A DNA stretch of 64,000 bases from Subsaximicrobium wynnwilliamsii (GTDB lineage Bacteria; Bacteroidota; Bacteroidia; Flavobacteriales; Flavobacteriaceae): NCBI RefSeq assembly GCF_007997225.1, contig NZ_VORM01000002.1:248001-312000 (forward strand). Direction: 5' to 3'. The notes under the pieces are model-generated. The model was not told where the DNA came from. It searched no databases and worked only from the letters and a program-made list of their open reading frames with translations. Position 1 is the first letter of the stretch, and each line of letters starts with the position of its first letter. Below are positions 52,376 through 61,426 of the stretch, piece by piece. Made by a program: the position numbers and the translations under genes.

Positions 52376-53386
52376 ATGAGTAATAAAGAAGAAAATAATA
52401 TAATTATATACACTACACAAGATGGTAAAAGTTCCGTAGCGTTATTTGCGCGAGATGGTAATGTGTGGATGAATCAAAAACAGCTTGCAGAACTTTTTGA
52501 CACCTCCGTGCCAAATATTAGTATGCACATTGCAAGTATACTGAAAGACAAGGAGTTAAATCCTGATTCAGTTGTTAAGGATTACTTAACAACTGCGGTA
52601 GATAATAAAGAATATAATGTTACTTTTTATGCCCTAGATATGATATTAGCCATTGGATATCGTGTGCGTAGCAAACGAGGTGTGCAGTTTAGGCAATGGG
52701 CAACCAGAAATCTAAGCGAGTTTGTGATTAAGGGTTTTGTAATGGATGATGAACGCTTAAAAAATCCTGATGGTCGTGCAGATTATTTTGATGAATTATT
52801 AGAGCGCATACGTGATATACGTGCTTCGGAAAAGCGCTTTTATCAAAAAGTACGAGACTTATTTAGTTTAAGTAGTGATTACGACCCAACAGATAAAGCC
52901 ACACAAATGTTTTTTGCAGAAGCTCAAAACAAGTTGCTTTATGCTACCACAAACCAAACAGCAGCCTCGCTTATAGTAAAACGTGCTGATGCTGCAACAT
53001 TAAATATGGGTCTTTCTACTTGGAAAGGTAGCGTGGTTCGAAAACAGGATATTACGGTAGCAAAAAACTATTTAACAGAAGATGAACTAGACAGTCTAAA
53101 CAGGCTAGTCGTTATCTTTTTAGAAACAGCTGAACTACGTGCCAAGAACAAGCAAGATTTAACGATGCGTTTTTGGCAAAATAATTTAGATAAAATTATT
53201 GAATTTAATGATCTTCAAGTATTGAATAACGCTGGAAAGGTAAGTCATAAACAAATGGAAAAGAAAGTGCGTGCACATTACGAAGTCTATGATAATAAAC
53301 GTAAAAAAGGAGCAGCAGAAGAAGCAGATCGTATAGATTTAGAAGATTTAAAGTCTTTAGAACAAAAAATTAAGAGACAAAAATGA
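52376..53386 (+). CDS. RhuM family protein
   Basis: This 336-residue cytosolic protein of the virulence RhuM family shows the core IIIYTTQDGKSSVALFARDG, then VWMNQKQLAELFDTSVPNIS (a helix-turn-helix-like segment) and RVRSKRGVQFRQWATRNLSE. The family is frequent in restriction-modification and mobile regions, and its biochemical role is unknown. I start at 52376 (MSNKEENN). An ATG at 52370 is also possible. The 3' end overlaps the next small gene by 4 bases. It is embedded in the type I operon between hsdM and the full hsdS. Confidence 0.88.
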   Translation: MSNKEENNIIIYTTQDGKSSVALFARDGNVWMNQKQLAELFDTSVPNISMHIASILKDKELNPDSVVKDYLTTAVDNKEYNVTFYALDMILAIGYRVRSKRGVQFRQWATRNLSEFVIKGFVMDDERLKNPDGRADYFDELLERIRDIRASEKRFYQKVRDLFSLSSDYDPTDKATQMFFAEAQNKLLYATTNQTAASLIVKRADAATLNMGLSTWKGSVVRKQDITVAKNYLTEDELDSLNRLVVIFLETAELRAKNKQDLTMRFWQNNLDKIIEFNDLQVLNNAGKVSHKQMEKKVRAHYEVYDNKRKKGAAEEADRIDLEDLKSLEQKIKRQK

Positions 53387-53736
53387 TACTACACCCAACC
53401 ATAAACCGAAGCGTATTACTCGTTATACCAAAACAGCCTTTTTACGATTGGAGCAATACGCTATTTCCAGATTTAGAACCTACAACGCTAGCAGAGATCG
53501 ATGAGTACAATAGTTACTTATTAGAAGACGAACTCTTTATAGACAACCCAAAAAAGGAATTAAAAAAATACTGGAAGAAAATTTTTATAAACGAACTCTA
53601 TGGACAATGTATGGATGACACTACGTTTCCTCACTTAACTTGGAAACTATTTACAGAATGGTTCGATTTCCATCGTTCTGCTGTGATTTCAGATTTAACA
53701 AAAGACCCGCTTTATACTATAGATTATGACGAATAA
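53383..53736 (+). CDS. Unknown 117-residue protein in the RM operon
   Basis: This small acidic protein has no recognised domain. Features are a beta-rich start (SVLLVIPKQPFYDW), an acidic centre (DLEPTTLAEIDEYNSYLLED) and aromatic residues near the end (LTWKLFTEWFDFHRS). It overlaps rhuM (4 bases) and hsdS (11 bases), so it is translated as part of the operon. It may partner with RhuM or HsdS. Not a Fic protein: the HPFxxGN motif is absent. Confidence 0.7.
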   Translation: MILHPTINRSVLLVIPKQPFYDWSNTLFPDLEPTTLAEIDEYNSYLLEDELFIDNPKKELKKYWKKIFINELYGQCMDDTTFPHLTWKLFTEWFDFHRSAVISDLTKDPLYTIDYDE

Positions 53737-54964
53737 AAATACTCAAAATGAGGTTGCTTTGGCTGAAGGAAAAGTAGGTTATAAAAAAACGAAGTTAGGT
53801 TGGATTCCTGAGGAATGGGAAATTGTTCAATTCAAGGAAATAGCAAAATTTAATCCTAAAGCTGAAGAGTTACCTGAAAAATTTATTTATATAGATTTAG
53901 AAAGTGTGAAAGATGGCACTTTAAGAAAGGAGAATAAAATTTCTAAAATTGAAGCACCAAGTCGTGCTCAAAGATTATTAGAAAATGAGGATATTTTATT
54001 TCAAACAGTACGTCCATATCAAAAAAATAATCTTTTTTTTAAGAGTAATGGTAATTATGTTGCTTCATCAGGATATGCTCAACTTAGAGCAAAAAAATGT
54101 AGTGGATTTATTTACCAACTCATATACGCTGAATATATAAACAATCAAGTAATGGCGAGATGCACAGGAACAAGCTTTCCTGCAATTAGTGCAAAAGATT
54201 TGTCTGGTATTTATGTAAAACTTCCACCACTTCCAGAGCAACAAAAAATAGCAACCATCCTAAATACTTGGGATAAAGCCATAGCAGCACAAGAAAAACT
54301 CATTGCCCAAAAACAAGATTTAAAAAAGGGATTGATGCAGCAGTTGTTAACTGGAAAGAAACGGTTTGCTGGGTTTGAGGGTGAGTGGGAGGAAGTGAAA
54401 ATTAAGGATATTGCTGATACTTTTTCAGGTGGAACACCGTCAAGTAAGAAAGTTGAATACTACAATGGTAAAATTCCTTGGTTAAAATCTGGGGAGTTGA
54501 ATAAAGGAATAATAAAAAATACTACGGGCTATATTTCTGAATTAGGTTTAAAAAAATCCTCAGCAAAACTAGTCGAGATTGATACAATTTTAGTCGCAAT
54601 GTATGGCGCTACCGCAGGTGTTTGCGGAATTACAAAAATTAAAGGAGCTATTAATCAAGCTGTATTAGCTTTAATTCTTAACAAGGGATTTAGCACCTAT
54701 TTTATTTACCAACTTTTAAAAATGAAAATGCCTCACATTGTTCATAGTATGGTACAAGGTGGACAGCCAAATTTGAGCGGAGGAATTATAAATAGTGTAA
54801 AAGTAAAAATACCTATACTCGGAGAGCAGGAAAAAATTGGAGAGTTATTATTAAATAGAGATTATGAAATAGATATGATACGGAAAAAACTAGGGAACAT
54901 GAAAACGCAAAAACAGGGTTTAATGCAGCAGTTGTTAACTGGAGCGAAACGGGTAAAAATTTAA
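53726..54964 (+). CDS. hsdS: Type I specificity subunit HsdS (two TRDs)
   Basis: This 412-residue DNA-recognition subunit has TRD1 (about 15-170), a central conserved helix (KLIAQKQDLKKGLMQQLLTG), TRD2 (about 215-365) and a terminal conserved helix (QKQGLMQQLLTGAKRV). The repeated helices are encoded by a 21-base identical sequence at 54335-54355 and 54923-54943. Each TRD reads one half of a split target, so the recognised sequence cannot be predicted here. The subunit is full length and sits downstream of the unknown 117-residue gene. Confidence 0.93.
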   Translation: MTNKNTQNEVALAEGKVGYKKTKLGWIPEEWEIVQFKEIAKFNPKAEELPEKFIYIDLESVKDGTLRKENKISKIEAPSRAQRLLENEDILFQTVRPYQKNNLFFKSNGNYVASSGYAQLRAKKCSGFIYQLIYAEYINNQVMARCTGTSFPAISAKDLSGIYVKLPPLPEQQKIATILNTWDKAIAAQEKLIAQKQDLKKGLMQQLLTGKKRFAGFEGEWEEVKIKDIADTFSGGTPSSKKVEYYNGKIPWLKSGELNKGIIKNTTGYISELGLKKSSAKLVEIDTILVAMYGATAGVCGITKIKGAINQAVLALILNKGFSTYFIYQLLKMKMPHIVHSMVQGGQPNLSGGIINSVKVKIPILGEQEKIGELLLNRDYEIDMIRKKLGNMKTQKQGLMQQLLTGAKRVKI

Positions 54965-54968
54965 AAAT

Positions 54969-56234
54969 ATGCAAAGTCCTTTAGATAATGATATTATTGT
55001 GGAGTTGATGAAAACGAAAGCAAATGGTCGTCTTTACAAAAGAGAATCTACTGCGCTAGAGTTTAAATCTGATTTTGATTGGGATATAAGAGAGTCACGT
55101 ATCAAGTATTTAAAATCTATCGCTTCCTTTGCCAATAGGTTAGGAGGATATATGATTTTTGGAGTTTCAGATAGTCCTAGATTAATCTCTGGAATTACAA
55201 AATCATTTATGGAAATAGATGATTATCAAATATCACAATTCATAAATCTCTATTTATCGCCTGCACCAGATTTTGAAAGAGAAGAATTTCTAATTAATGG
55301 AAAAAAAATAGGTGTAATGTTTATTCATCCAATAGATAGGAAACCTGTGGTTTGCATTAAGAGTTATGGTAATATTATGTCTGATTCCTCAATCTATTAT
55401 CGTTACAATAGTTTGAGTTGTATAATCAATTCTGGCGATCTTATACATTTATTAGAAGAAGCGAAACAAAAAGAGAATGACAAATGGATGAAATTATTCA
55501 CATCGGCTTCTACTGTTGGCGTTCATAATGCAGGAATTTTTGATATTAAATCTGGTAAAATCTCTACTCAGAAAGGTAATTCTTATGTTCTTGATGAAAA
55601 TTTGTTAAAAAGATTAAAAGTATTAGACAAATACTCACAGCAAGAAGATGGTGCGGAAGCAGTTAGAATTATTGGGGAAATTGATAAGACAGGCACAGTT
55701 ATTAATCGCCCTTTTGCAATTCATGACGATGATATTATCATAGGATTTTTAGGCGACAAAGATATTAATGCACCTATAGAATACTTAGAAGCAATGTGCT
55801 ATCAAAGTTCAGGTTTTATGCCTATTTATTATTATATCAATAAAACTGATTTCAATATCGAAGATATTTTAAAAAAGCTCAAGAAAGTAAAGACTAGGTC
55901 TCAGGCCAAAAAGAAATTAATAGCAAGATTAGAAGATGATAGTAATATTTTAAATCAAAGAAAAAGTTTAATTATGGAAAATTCCACTTCGGTTAGAACT
56001 AAGAGATTGAGGTATCATAATCAATTGATTAATGGAGAGGAAATCATATATAAGAATACTGGAGAGGTCAAACGATTGTTAGAAGCTATTTGTAATCTAC
56101 AGCATGGGACTTTTAATTTTGCTTATGTTAAGAATGTTCTCATTGATGTATATAACAATTATTTCAATACTGATCTATCGTCATTTATTAGAAAGACAGT
56201 TTGTTATTTAGATTTATTAGAAAATAAAAATTAG
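54969..56234 (+). CDS. AlbA_2 (Schlafen-type) domain protein in the RM operon
   Basis: This 421-residue protein starts with an AlbA_2 domain (residues 20-120: ESTALEFKSDFDWDIRESRI, then SFANRLGGYMIFGVSDSP). AlbA_2 domains occur in transcription regulators and, in Schlafen-related proteins, in nucleases. The Glu-Phe-Lys at ALEFKSD is the typical charged motif. The remaining 300 residues have no family I recognise, and the usual C-terminal ATPase or winged helix is not evident. It begins 4 bases after hsdS, so it belongs to the operon. An effector or regulatory role is inference. Confidence 0.75.
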   Translation: MQSPLDNDIIVELMKTKANGRLYKRESTALEFKSDFDWDIRESRIKYLKSIASFANRLGGYMIFGVSDSPRLISGITKSFMEIDDYQISQFINLYLSPAPDFEREEFLINGKKIGVMFIHPIDRKPVVCIKSYGNIMSDSSIYYRYNSLSCIINSGDLIHLLEEAKQKENDKWMKLFTSASTVGVHNAGIFDIKSGKISTQKGNSYVLDENLLKRLKVLDKYSQQEDGAEAVRIIGEIDKTGTVINRPFAIHDDDIIIGFLGDKDINAPIEYLEAMCYQSSGFMPIYYYINKTDFNIEDILKKLKKVKTRSQAKKKLIARLEDDSNILNQRKSLIMENSTSVRTKRLRYHNQLINGEEIIYKNTGEVKRLLEAICNLQHGTFNFAYVKNVLIDVYNNYFNTDLSSFIRKTVCYLDLLENKN

Positions 56235-56481
56235 GGGAAATTTAAACGAGTTCCCTAAAAAACAATAAAGTTTCCCCAGAAACTGATAAGGGAATTAATG
56301 ACGCAACTAATGCTTTAACTAATGATAACGCTAATTTTATAGGGTTTATAAAGAGTTTTAGAAGGTTTTGAAACAATAGAGAAGAAATTTTATACTAAGT
56401 TTTAATTCCCTGAAAACTCAAAATAGTTCCCCAAAAACATATAAAATTCCCCAAAAAGCAAAAATAATAAGGAAAGAAACA
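56235..56481. other. AT-rich gap with recurring TTCCCC-AAAA words
   Basis: Between the AlbA_2 gene and hsdR, words of form TTCCC(C/T)nAAAA recur about five times (near 56251, 56270, 56404, 56426 and 56447). It may be a decayed proline/lysine-rich tail of the upstream gene, as seen in some AlbA_2 proteins, or a regulatory repeat. No other gene is seen. Confidence 0.45.
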
Positions 56482-59400
56482 ATGGTAGCTAATTATAAGG
56501 AATACAACGACTCACAAAAACCAGCTTTAGATTTACTTCAAAAAATGGGATGGCAATTCTTATCGTCAGAACAAGTTTTTGAGGCACGAGGCGACATGTA
56601 CACCAATGTTATTTTAGACGATATCTTAGCACAACAATTGTCTAAAATAAACGCTTTTGATTATAAGGGAGCATCCTATAAATTCTCAACTGGTAGTATT
56701 CAAGGCGCTATTAATGCACTTAAAAATGTGCCAAACGAAGGTTTAGTGCAAACTAATGAGCGCGTGTACGACTTAATTACTTTAGGAAAAAGTTTTAACG
56801 AAACCGTACAAGGCGATCGTAAAGCTTATACCGTAAATTACATCGACTGGAAAAATCCAGAAAACAATGTATTCCACGTTACCGAAGAATTTGAAGTAGA
56901 AGGCGGTAAAGGAAAACGTCGTCCAGATTTGGTGCTTTTTGTAAATGGTATTCCGTTTGTAGTTATTGAAAATAAGCGCAGAGATAAAAATGATTCTATA
57001 GACGAAGCCATTTCTCAAAACCTAAGAAACCAAAGAGAGAAAGAAGGGATTCCAAAATTATTCTATTATGCGCAACTATTATTAGCAGTGCATCCAAACG
57101 AAGTCAAATATGGCGCAACAGGTACAGCAGCTAAATTTTGGTCATTTTGGAAAGAAGATGTAGAAAAGGAAGTCACCAAACTTTTAAAAAAGAAAATAAA
57201 TCAAACTCCTTCGGAAGACCGTTTAGTTACCGAGCAAGATAAAGGTCTTTATTCTTTATGCAGTCCAAAACGTTTATTAGATCTAACCTATAAATACATT
57301 GTTTTTGATGGTCCCGATAAAAAGATATGTCGTTACCAACAGTATTTTGCAGTTCAGGATACCATACAGCGTGTAAAATCACGCAACAAGGAAGGCAATC
57401 GTCAAGGTGGCGTGATCTGGCACACTACAGGTAGCGGTAAATCTTTAACGATGGTGATGCTATCCAAAGCATTAGCCTTAGATACAACCATAGAATCCCC
57501 AAGAATTATTATCGTAACCGATAGAATAAGCCTTGACAAACAAATTTTTAAAACCTTTGTCAATTGTGGTAAACACCTAAAAAAGGCTAAAAGTGGTAAC
57601 GATTTAATTGAGCTATTACAAGATAAAGGCAACGAGATCATCACAACCATTATCGATAAATTTGAAATTGCCACCAAGCGCGCTTCTTTAAAAGATGAAT
57701 CAAAAAATATTTTTGTATTAGTGGATGAGAGTCACCGTAGCCAATATGGTTCAGCCCACGCAAATATGAAACGTATTGTTCCCAATGCATCCTACATAGG
57801 TTTTACAGGAACACCTTTAATGAAATCCCAAAAAAGCACCTCTAAGAAATTTGGTGGCTTTATTCATAAATATACTATAGACCAAGCGGTAAAAGATGGT
57901 GCGGTACTTCCGTTATTGTATGAAGGGCGATCGGCAAAACTAAGCATCAATAAAAAACAAATCGATAAAGGTTTTGAACGCTTGGCAGCACCGCTAAGCG
58001 AAGAAGCACAAAAAGATTTAAAAAAGAAGTTTGCCACCATTGCAAAAATTTACGAGTCAGACAATGTTATTGAGGAAATCGCTTTTGATATTTCCAAGCA
58101 TTTTTCTGAAAACTGGAAAGGCACAGGCTTTAAAGCCCAACTTGCAGTTCCAAAAATTGATACTGCGATTAAATATCAAAAGTACTTTGAAGCGCAATCT
58201 AACGAGTCACTAAAAATAAACACAAGAGTCGTTTTTACACCACCAGACAGTAGGCAAAATAATGATGATGTTTGGTCAGATTCTACAAGTGAATCTAGAA
58301 AATATTGGGAGAAAATACTAGAACGTTTTAATGACCAGGAGGCCTATGAAACTTATGTTATAGATAGATTTAAAGAGTCAAGTAATGAAGTAGAAATCAT
58401 AATCGTTGTAAGCAAGCTACTTACAGGTTTTGATGCCCCTAGAAATACCGTATTATATTTAGCAAAACCTTTAGTTGCCCACAATTTACTGCAAGCCATA
58501 GCGCGTGTAAATAGATTGTTCAGTGGAAAGGAATATGGTCACATCATAGATTATGTTGGTGTTTTAGGAAAGCTGGATGAAGCGTTAACTGAGTATAGCG
58601 CTTTAGAAGATTTTGATGAGGAAGACTTAAAAAACACCGTTGTAGATATTAAGGATGAAATCAGAAAACTTCCTGTTCGTCACGCCGAAGTGTGGGATAT
58701 TTTTAAGGAAGTTTATAATAAAAGTGATATTGAAGCTTTAGAAAGACACATTTCAGAAAAAGACTTGCGAGATCAATTTTATGACCGTGTTTCTGCTTTT
58801 GCCAGACTATTACAAACAGCATTAGCATCAGATGATTTTTATTCAGAGTTCAATACCGAACAAATAGGGTTTTATAAAAATGAACTAAAGAAGTTTCAAA
58901 GCTTGCGTTTATCGGTTCAATTTAGATATGCCGAAAAGATTTCCTATAAAGAATATGAGCCAAGAGTTCGTAAATTACTCGACACCTATATAGATGCAGA
59001 CGAAGTGCAAGTATTGGCTAGAGACGTCAACATATTTGATAAAAACATGGTGGAGGAAGCCTTGGAAACCTATGGTAAAACAGCAGCTTCAAAAGCAGAC
59101 TTTATTGCCAACCAGATGAAAAGAGTGATTACAGAGAATATGGAAAAGGATGAAGCTTTCTATAAAAAATTCTCTCAACTTATTGAAGATACGATAAACG
59201 ATTTTTATGACGGACGAATTACTGAAAAAGAGTACCTAGAAGCCATGCAGAAAACACGCGAAGATTTGGCAAATGGGTATCAAGAAGGAATTCCTGAAGG
59301 CTTACAAGACAATCCAAGAGCACGCGCTTTTTATGGTGCATTAAACGAAGTACTAATCAAAAAGCTTGACAAAGAAATCAGTAAAAAGAAAGTAGCAAAA

Positions 59401-59601
59401 GCAGGACTTGAAATAGAGGCTATAGTAAACAATCTTATCATAACAGACTGGAAAAAGAATGTAGATATCCAGAATAAAATGGAAAATGAGATTGAAGATT
59501 ATCTCATAGGTAAAAGAACACAATTTGGAATTGAGATAAGCTTTGATGAAATTGATTCGATTTTAATTAAATGTTTAAGAGTTGCAAAAAATAATTTCTG
59601 A
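56482..59601 (+). CDS. hsdR: Type I restriction endonuclease subunit HsdR
   Basis: This 1039-residue motor and nuclease subunit has an N-terminal PD-ExK nuclease core (RRPDLVLFVNGIPFVVIENK, residues about 152-171). Its superfamily 2 translocase has Walker A TTGSGKSL (about 315), motif II VDESHRSQYG (about 414), motif III GFTGTP, motif V KLLTGFDAP and motif VI AIARVNR. A long helical C-terminus binds HsdM/HsdS. All key motifs are intact, so the system looks functional. The stop overlaps the next start by 1 base (TGATG). Confidence 0.96.
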   Translation: MVANYKEYNDSQKPALDLLQKMGWQFLSSEQVFEARGDMYTNVILDDILAQQLSKINAFDYKGASYKFSTGSIQGAINALKNVPNEGLVQTNERVYDLITLGKSFNETVQGDRKAYTVNYIDWKNPENNVFHVTEEFEVEGGKGKRRPDLVLFVNGIPFVVIENKRRDKNDSIDEAISQNLRNQREKEGIPKLFYYAQLLLAVHPNEVKYGATGTAAKFWSFWKEDVEKEVTKLLKKKINQTPSEDRLVTEQDKGLYSLCSPKRLLDLTYKYIVFDGPDKKICRYQQYFAVQDTIQRVKSRNKEGNRQGGVIWHTTGSGKSLTMVMLSKALALDTTIESPRIIIVTDRISLDKQIFKTFVNCGKHLKKAKSGNDLIELLQDKGNEIITTIIDKFEIATKRASLKDESKNIFVLVDESHRSQYGSAHANMKRIVPNASYIGFTGTPLMKSQKSTSKKFGGFIHKYTIDQAVKDGAVLPLLYEGRSAKLSINKKQIDKGFERLAAPLSEEAQKDLKKKFATIAKIYESDNVIEEIAFDISKHFSENWKGTGFKAQLAVPKIDTAIKYQKYFEAQSNESLKINTRVVFTPPDSRQNNDDVWSDSTSESRKYWEKILERFNDQEAYETYVIDRFKESSNEVEIIIVVSKLLTGFDAPRNTVLYLAKPLVAHNLLQAIARVNRLFSGKEYGHIIDYVGVLGKLDEALTEYSALEDFDEEDLKNTVVDIKDEIRKLPVRHAEVWDIFKEVYNKSDIEALERHISEKDLRDQFYDRVSAFARLLQTALASDDFYSEFNTEQIGFYKNELKKFQSLRLSVQFRYAEKISYKEYEPRVRKLLDTYIDADEVQVLARDVNIFDKNMVEEALETYGKTAASKADFIANQMKRVITENMEKDEAFYKKFSQLIEDTINDFYDGRITEKEYLEAMQKTREDLANGYQEGIPEGLQDNPRARAFYGALNEVLIKKLDKEISKKKVAKAGLEIEAIVNNLIITDWKKNVDIQNKMENEIEDYLIGKRTQFGIEISFDEIDSILIKCLRVAKNNF

Positions 59602-60302
59602 TGCATAAAATACAATACGGTAGTCAAGAAATTTTCTATGAATTAAAAAGATCCAATCGAAAAACATTAGGAATTGAGGTTCATCCAGATAGTTCAGTTC
59701 ACATTATAGCGCCAACCGAAAGTTCATTTCAAGATATTGAGCAAAAAGTAGAAAAACGAGCAAAGTGGATTGTAAAACAACAAGCCTATTTTGAGCAGTT
59801 TTTACCACGTACACCAGAGCGGAACTATGTTTCTGGTGAAACGCATTATTATCTAGGGAAATCTTACCTTTTAAAAGTTACTCTTGGAATAGAAAATCAA
59901 GTCAAACTTAAAGGGGGGAAGCTTGAAGTAGTTTGTAAAAATGAAATAAAACAAGAACAGGTTAAAAAACTATTGGCGCATTGGTATTACGTACATGCTG
60001 AAAAAAAATTTAGTTCGATAGCCATAGACGCTTATTCAAAATTTAAAGAGTATGATTTCAATATGCCTGAAATTGAAATTAGAAGAATGGCAAAACGCTG
60101 GGGAAGCTGTAATACAATTGATAAAGTAATCTTAAATCCAGAAATTATAAAAGCATCTTCAAAATGTATCGAATATGTATTAATACACGAAATGTGTCAT
60201 TTGGTGGTTACTAATCATAACAAAGAATTCTATAATACACTAGGTTCAATAATGCCAACTTGGAAAAAATGGAAAGATAGATTAGAGCAGAAGTTAGCTT
60301 AA
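59601..60302 (+). CDS. YgjP/SprT-like (M48-related) zinc metallopeptidase
   Basis: This 233-residue protein of the DUF45/YgjP family shows WGSCN (RMAKRWGSCN), the HExxH motif in LIHEMCHLVVTNHNKEFY (zinc ligands His, His and a third His downstream) and the closing PTWKKWKDRLEQ. DUF45 proteins commonly follow hsdR in type I operons. Their function is unproven, but a protease role around the complex is plausible. The start codon overlaps the hsdR stop. Confidence 0.9.
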   Translation: MHKIQYGSQEIFYELKRSNRKTLGIEVHPDSSVHIIAPTESSFQDIEQKVEKRAKWIVKQQAYFEQFLPRTPERNYVSGETHYYLGKSYLLKVTLGIENQVKLKGGKLEVVCKNEIKQEQVKKLLAHWYYVHAEKKFSSIAIDAYSKFKEYDFNMPEIEIRRMAKRWGSCNTIDKVILNPEIIKASSKCIEYVLIHEMCHLVVTNHNKEFYNTLGSIMPTWKKWKDRLEQKLA

Positions 60303-60490
60303 TCCCACACTTGCAGCACATCCTTATTCCCTATTTCCGCAAAAGCTACATTCACTCAATAGTAAGAGCTCCCGGTTCTGTGCAATACTCTTTATGTCCA
60401 TTTCGAACCTGCCTATCGGTCAGGCGCTACATTAACACAAACAGTATTTTCTGCCATGCCCAAAGACCTTTAAAATTTAAGTTTTCGAAC
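60303..60490. other. Right edge of island 2
   Basis: No credible gene. Contains CCTGCC...GGTCAGG (about 60409-60427), an imperfect palindrome resembling the one at 1076, and ends where the 100-bp repeat resumes. Confidence 0.45.
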
Positions 60491-60617
60491 CGTTTTTTTG
60501 TTTGTATGATTTTCAAAGCGGCGCTTTGCTGGACCACCGCAGGTAATCCTGGAGTTTTCAATTGCTACAATGAATCTAATCTAGCTTGAGCGTTTTTTTG
60601 TTTGTATTATTTTCCAA
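60491..60617. repeat. 100-bp satellite repeat, array 3
   Basis: One nearly complete unit (60491-60584, missing its first six bases) and the first 30 or so bases of a second (from 60585). The second runs into the AbiEii coding region at TATTATTTTCCAAGC. Confidence 0.88.
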
Positions 60618-60811
60618 GCTTTACTTAATGAAGTACCGCCTTTGAAAACGAGATGGTTTCCAATCTCCATTCCAAACAAAACTTTTAGAACAAGATGTAC
60701 CCACCAATCTTTTTCTACGGCATAAGCTGGTATTCCCGTATTAATTGAAGTCTGATTAAATATTTCAATTCTATCTTTTTTTGAAAGTAGTGCAAAGTTA
60801 ATTTTTGTCAT
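60581..60811 (-). pseudogene. Truncated AbiEii-type nucleotidyltransferase toxin
   Basis: Only the N-terminal 65 or so residues remain: the start MTKINFALLSKKDRIEIFNQ, the conserved EKDWWVHLVLK and the FKGGTSLSKAW motif that opens the nucleotidyltransferase active site. The frame then enters the 100-bp repeat and stops after QTKKRSS. The catalytic DxD region and the whole C-terminus (over 200 residues in the family) are missing, so no toxin activity is expected. It overlaps the antitoxin gene by 14 bases. Confidence 0.85.
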
Positions 60812-61406
60812 TGTTTAATGCTTTACTCATTGTTTTTTTAATCCAAACTGGAGCAAGTTTTATATCGTGTTTCAAATTCGTTTCTGATTCCTCTTGTAAT
60901 AATTCTAATATTTTGAGTTCTTCATCATGAGTTACTTTTCCTTTTCCTATGGATCTTAAAGCTTGTATAACTAAACTACTTATTTTACCTATGGCTTTTA
61001 AATTTTTAGGTGTTGTGCGTTTAAGCTTTATAGCTTGCTTCCCTATCTGTATTTCTCTAGGTGCTCCATCAGTTAAAAAAGTTAGTTTTAGGGGAATTTG
61101 CTGACTAATTCCTAATGCATGTAAGGCATAAATTCCGGTTGGAACTATTTTTATCCGATCTCTTTGAGCAATGCCGTAAGCGACTTCTTCGGCAGTTGGT
61201 AAAATTCCACCTATTAGACTATTATTTTTAGGACGCACATATATGCCTTGTGCAATTCTAGTAATAAAACTATCCTTAAAAAGTCTATGTAATGCTAAGC
61301 GTACAGCTTCTGAAGAACCAATATCATTAAAATCCTCAGGGAATAACAATGTACCATCTTTTTGAGATATTATTTTTCGCTTAATTTTATCTTCTATGCT
61401 TATCAT
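60798..61406 (-). CDS. DUF6088/AbiEi-like antitoxin
   Basis: This 202-residue protein has an N-terminal winged helix (DIGSSEAVRLALHRLFKDSF, then ITRIAQGIYVRP) and a C-terminal domain of AbiEi_4/DUF6088 type (TGIYALHALGISQQIP, LKLTFLTDGAPREIQIG). AbiEi proteins repress their own promoter and neutralise AbiEii toxins. I start at 61406 (MISIEDKIKRKI). The longer frame to 61499 runs through the promoter. The toxin partner downstream is truncated, so this is now an orphan antitoxin. Confidence 0.85.
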   Translation of the reverse strand: MISIEDKIKRKIISQKDGTLLFPEDFNDIGSSEAVRLALHRLFKDSFITRIAQGIYVRPKNNSLIGGILPTAEEVAYGIAQRDRIKIVPTGIYALHALGISQQIPLKLTFLTDGAPREIQIGKQAIKLKRTTPKNLKAIGKISSLVIQALRSIGKGKVTHDEELKILELLQEESETNLKHDIKLAPVWIKKTMSKALNNDKN

Positions 61407-61426
61407 TTGTGTTTGTGGCGGAATAA

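Larger units (their letters stand above)
49276..60490. mobile_element. Genomic island 2 (orphan HipB-like gene and extended type I RM operon) inside the satellite array
   Basis: An 11.2-kb AT-rich block lies between array 2 and array 3 of the same 100-bp repeat, so it appears inserted in, or assembled by recombination between, repeat units. It has no integrase or transposase of its own. Contents are defence-type genes. Confidence 0.65.

Noticed and set aside
60311-60589. Plus-strand open frame of 92 codons after the metalloprotease gene
   Set aside because: Its second half is translation of the 100-bp satellite unit. No protein family is visible.
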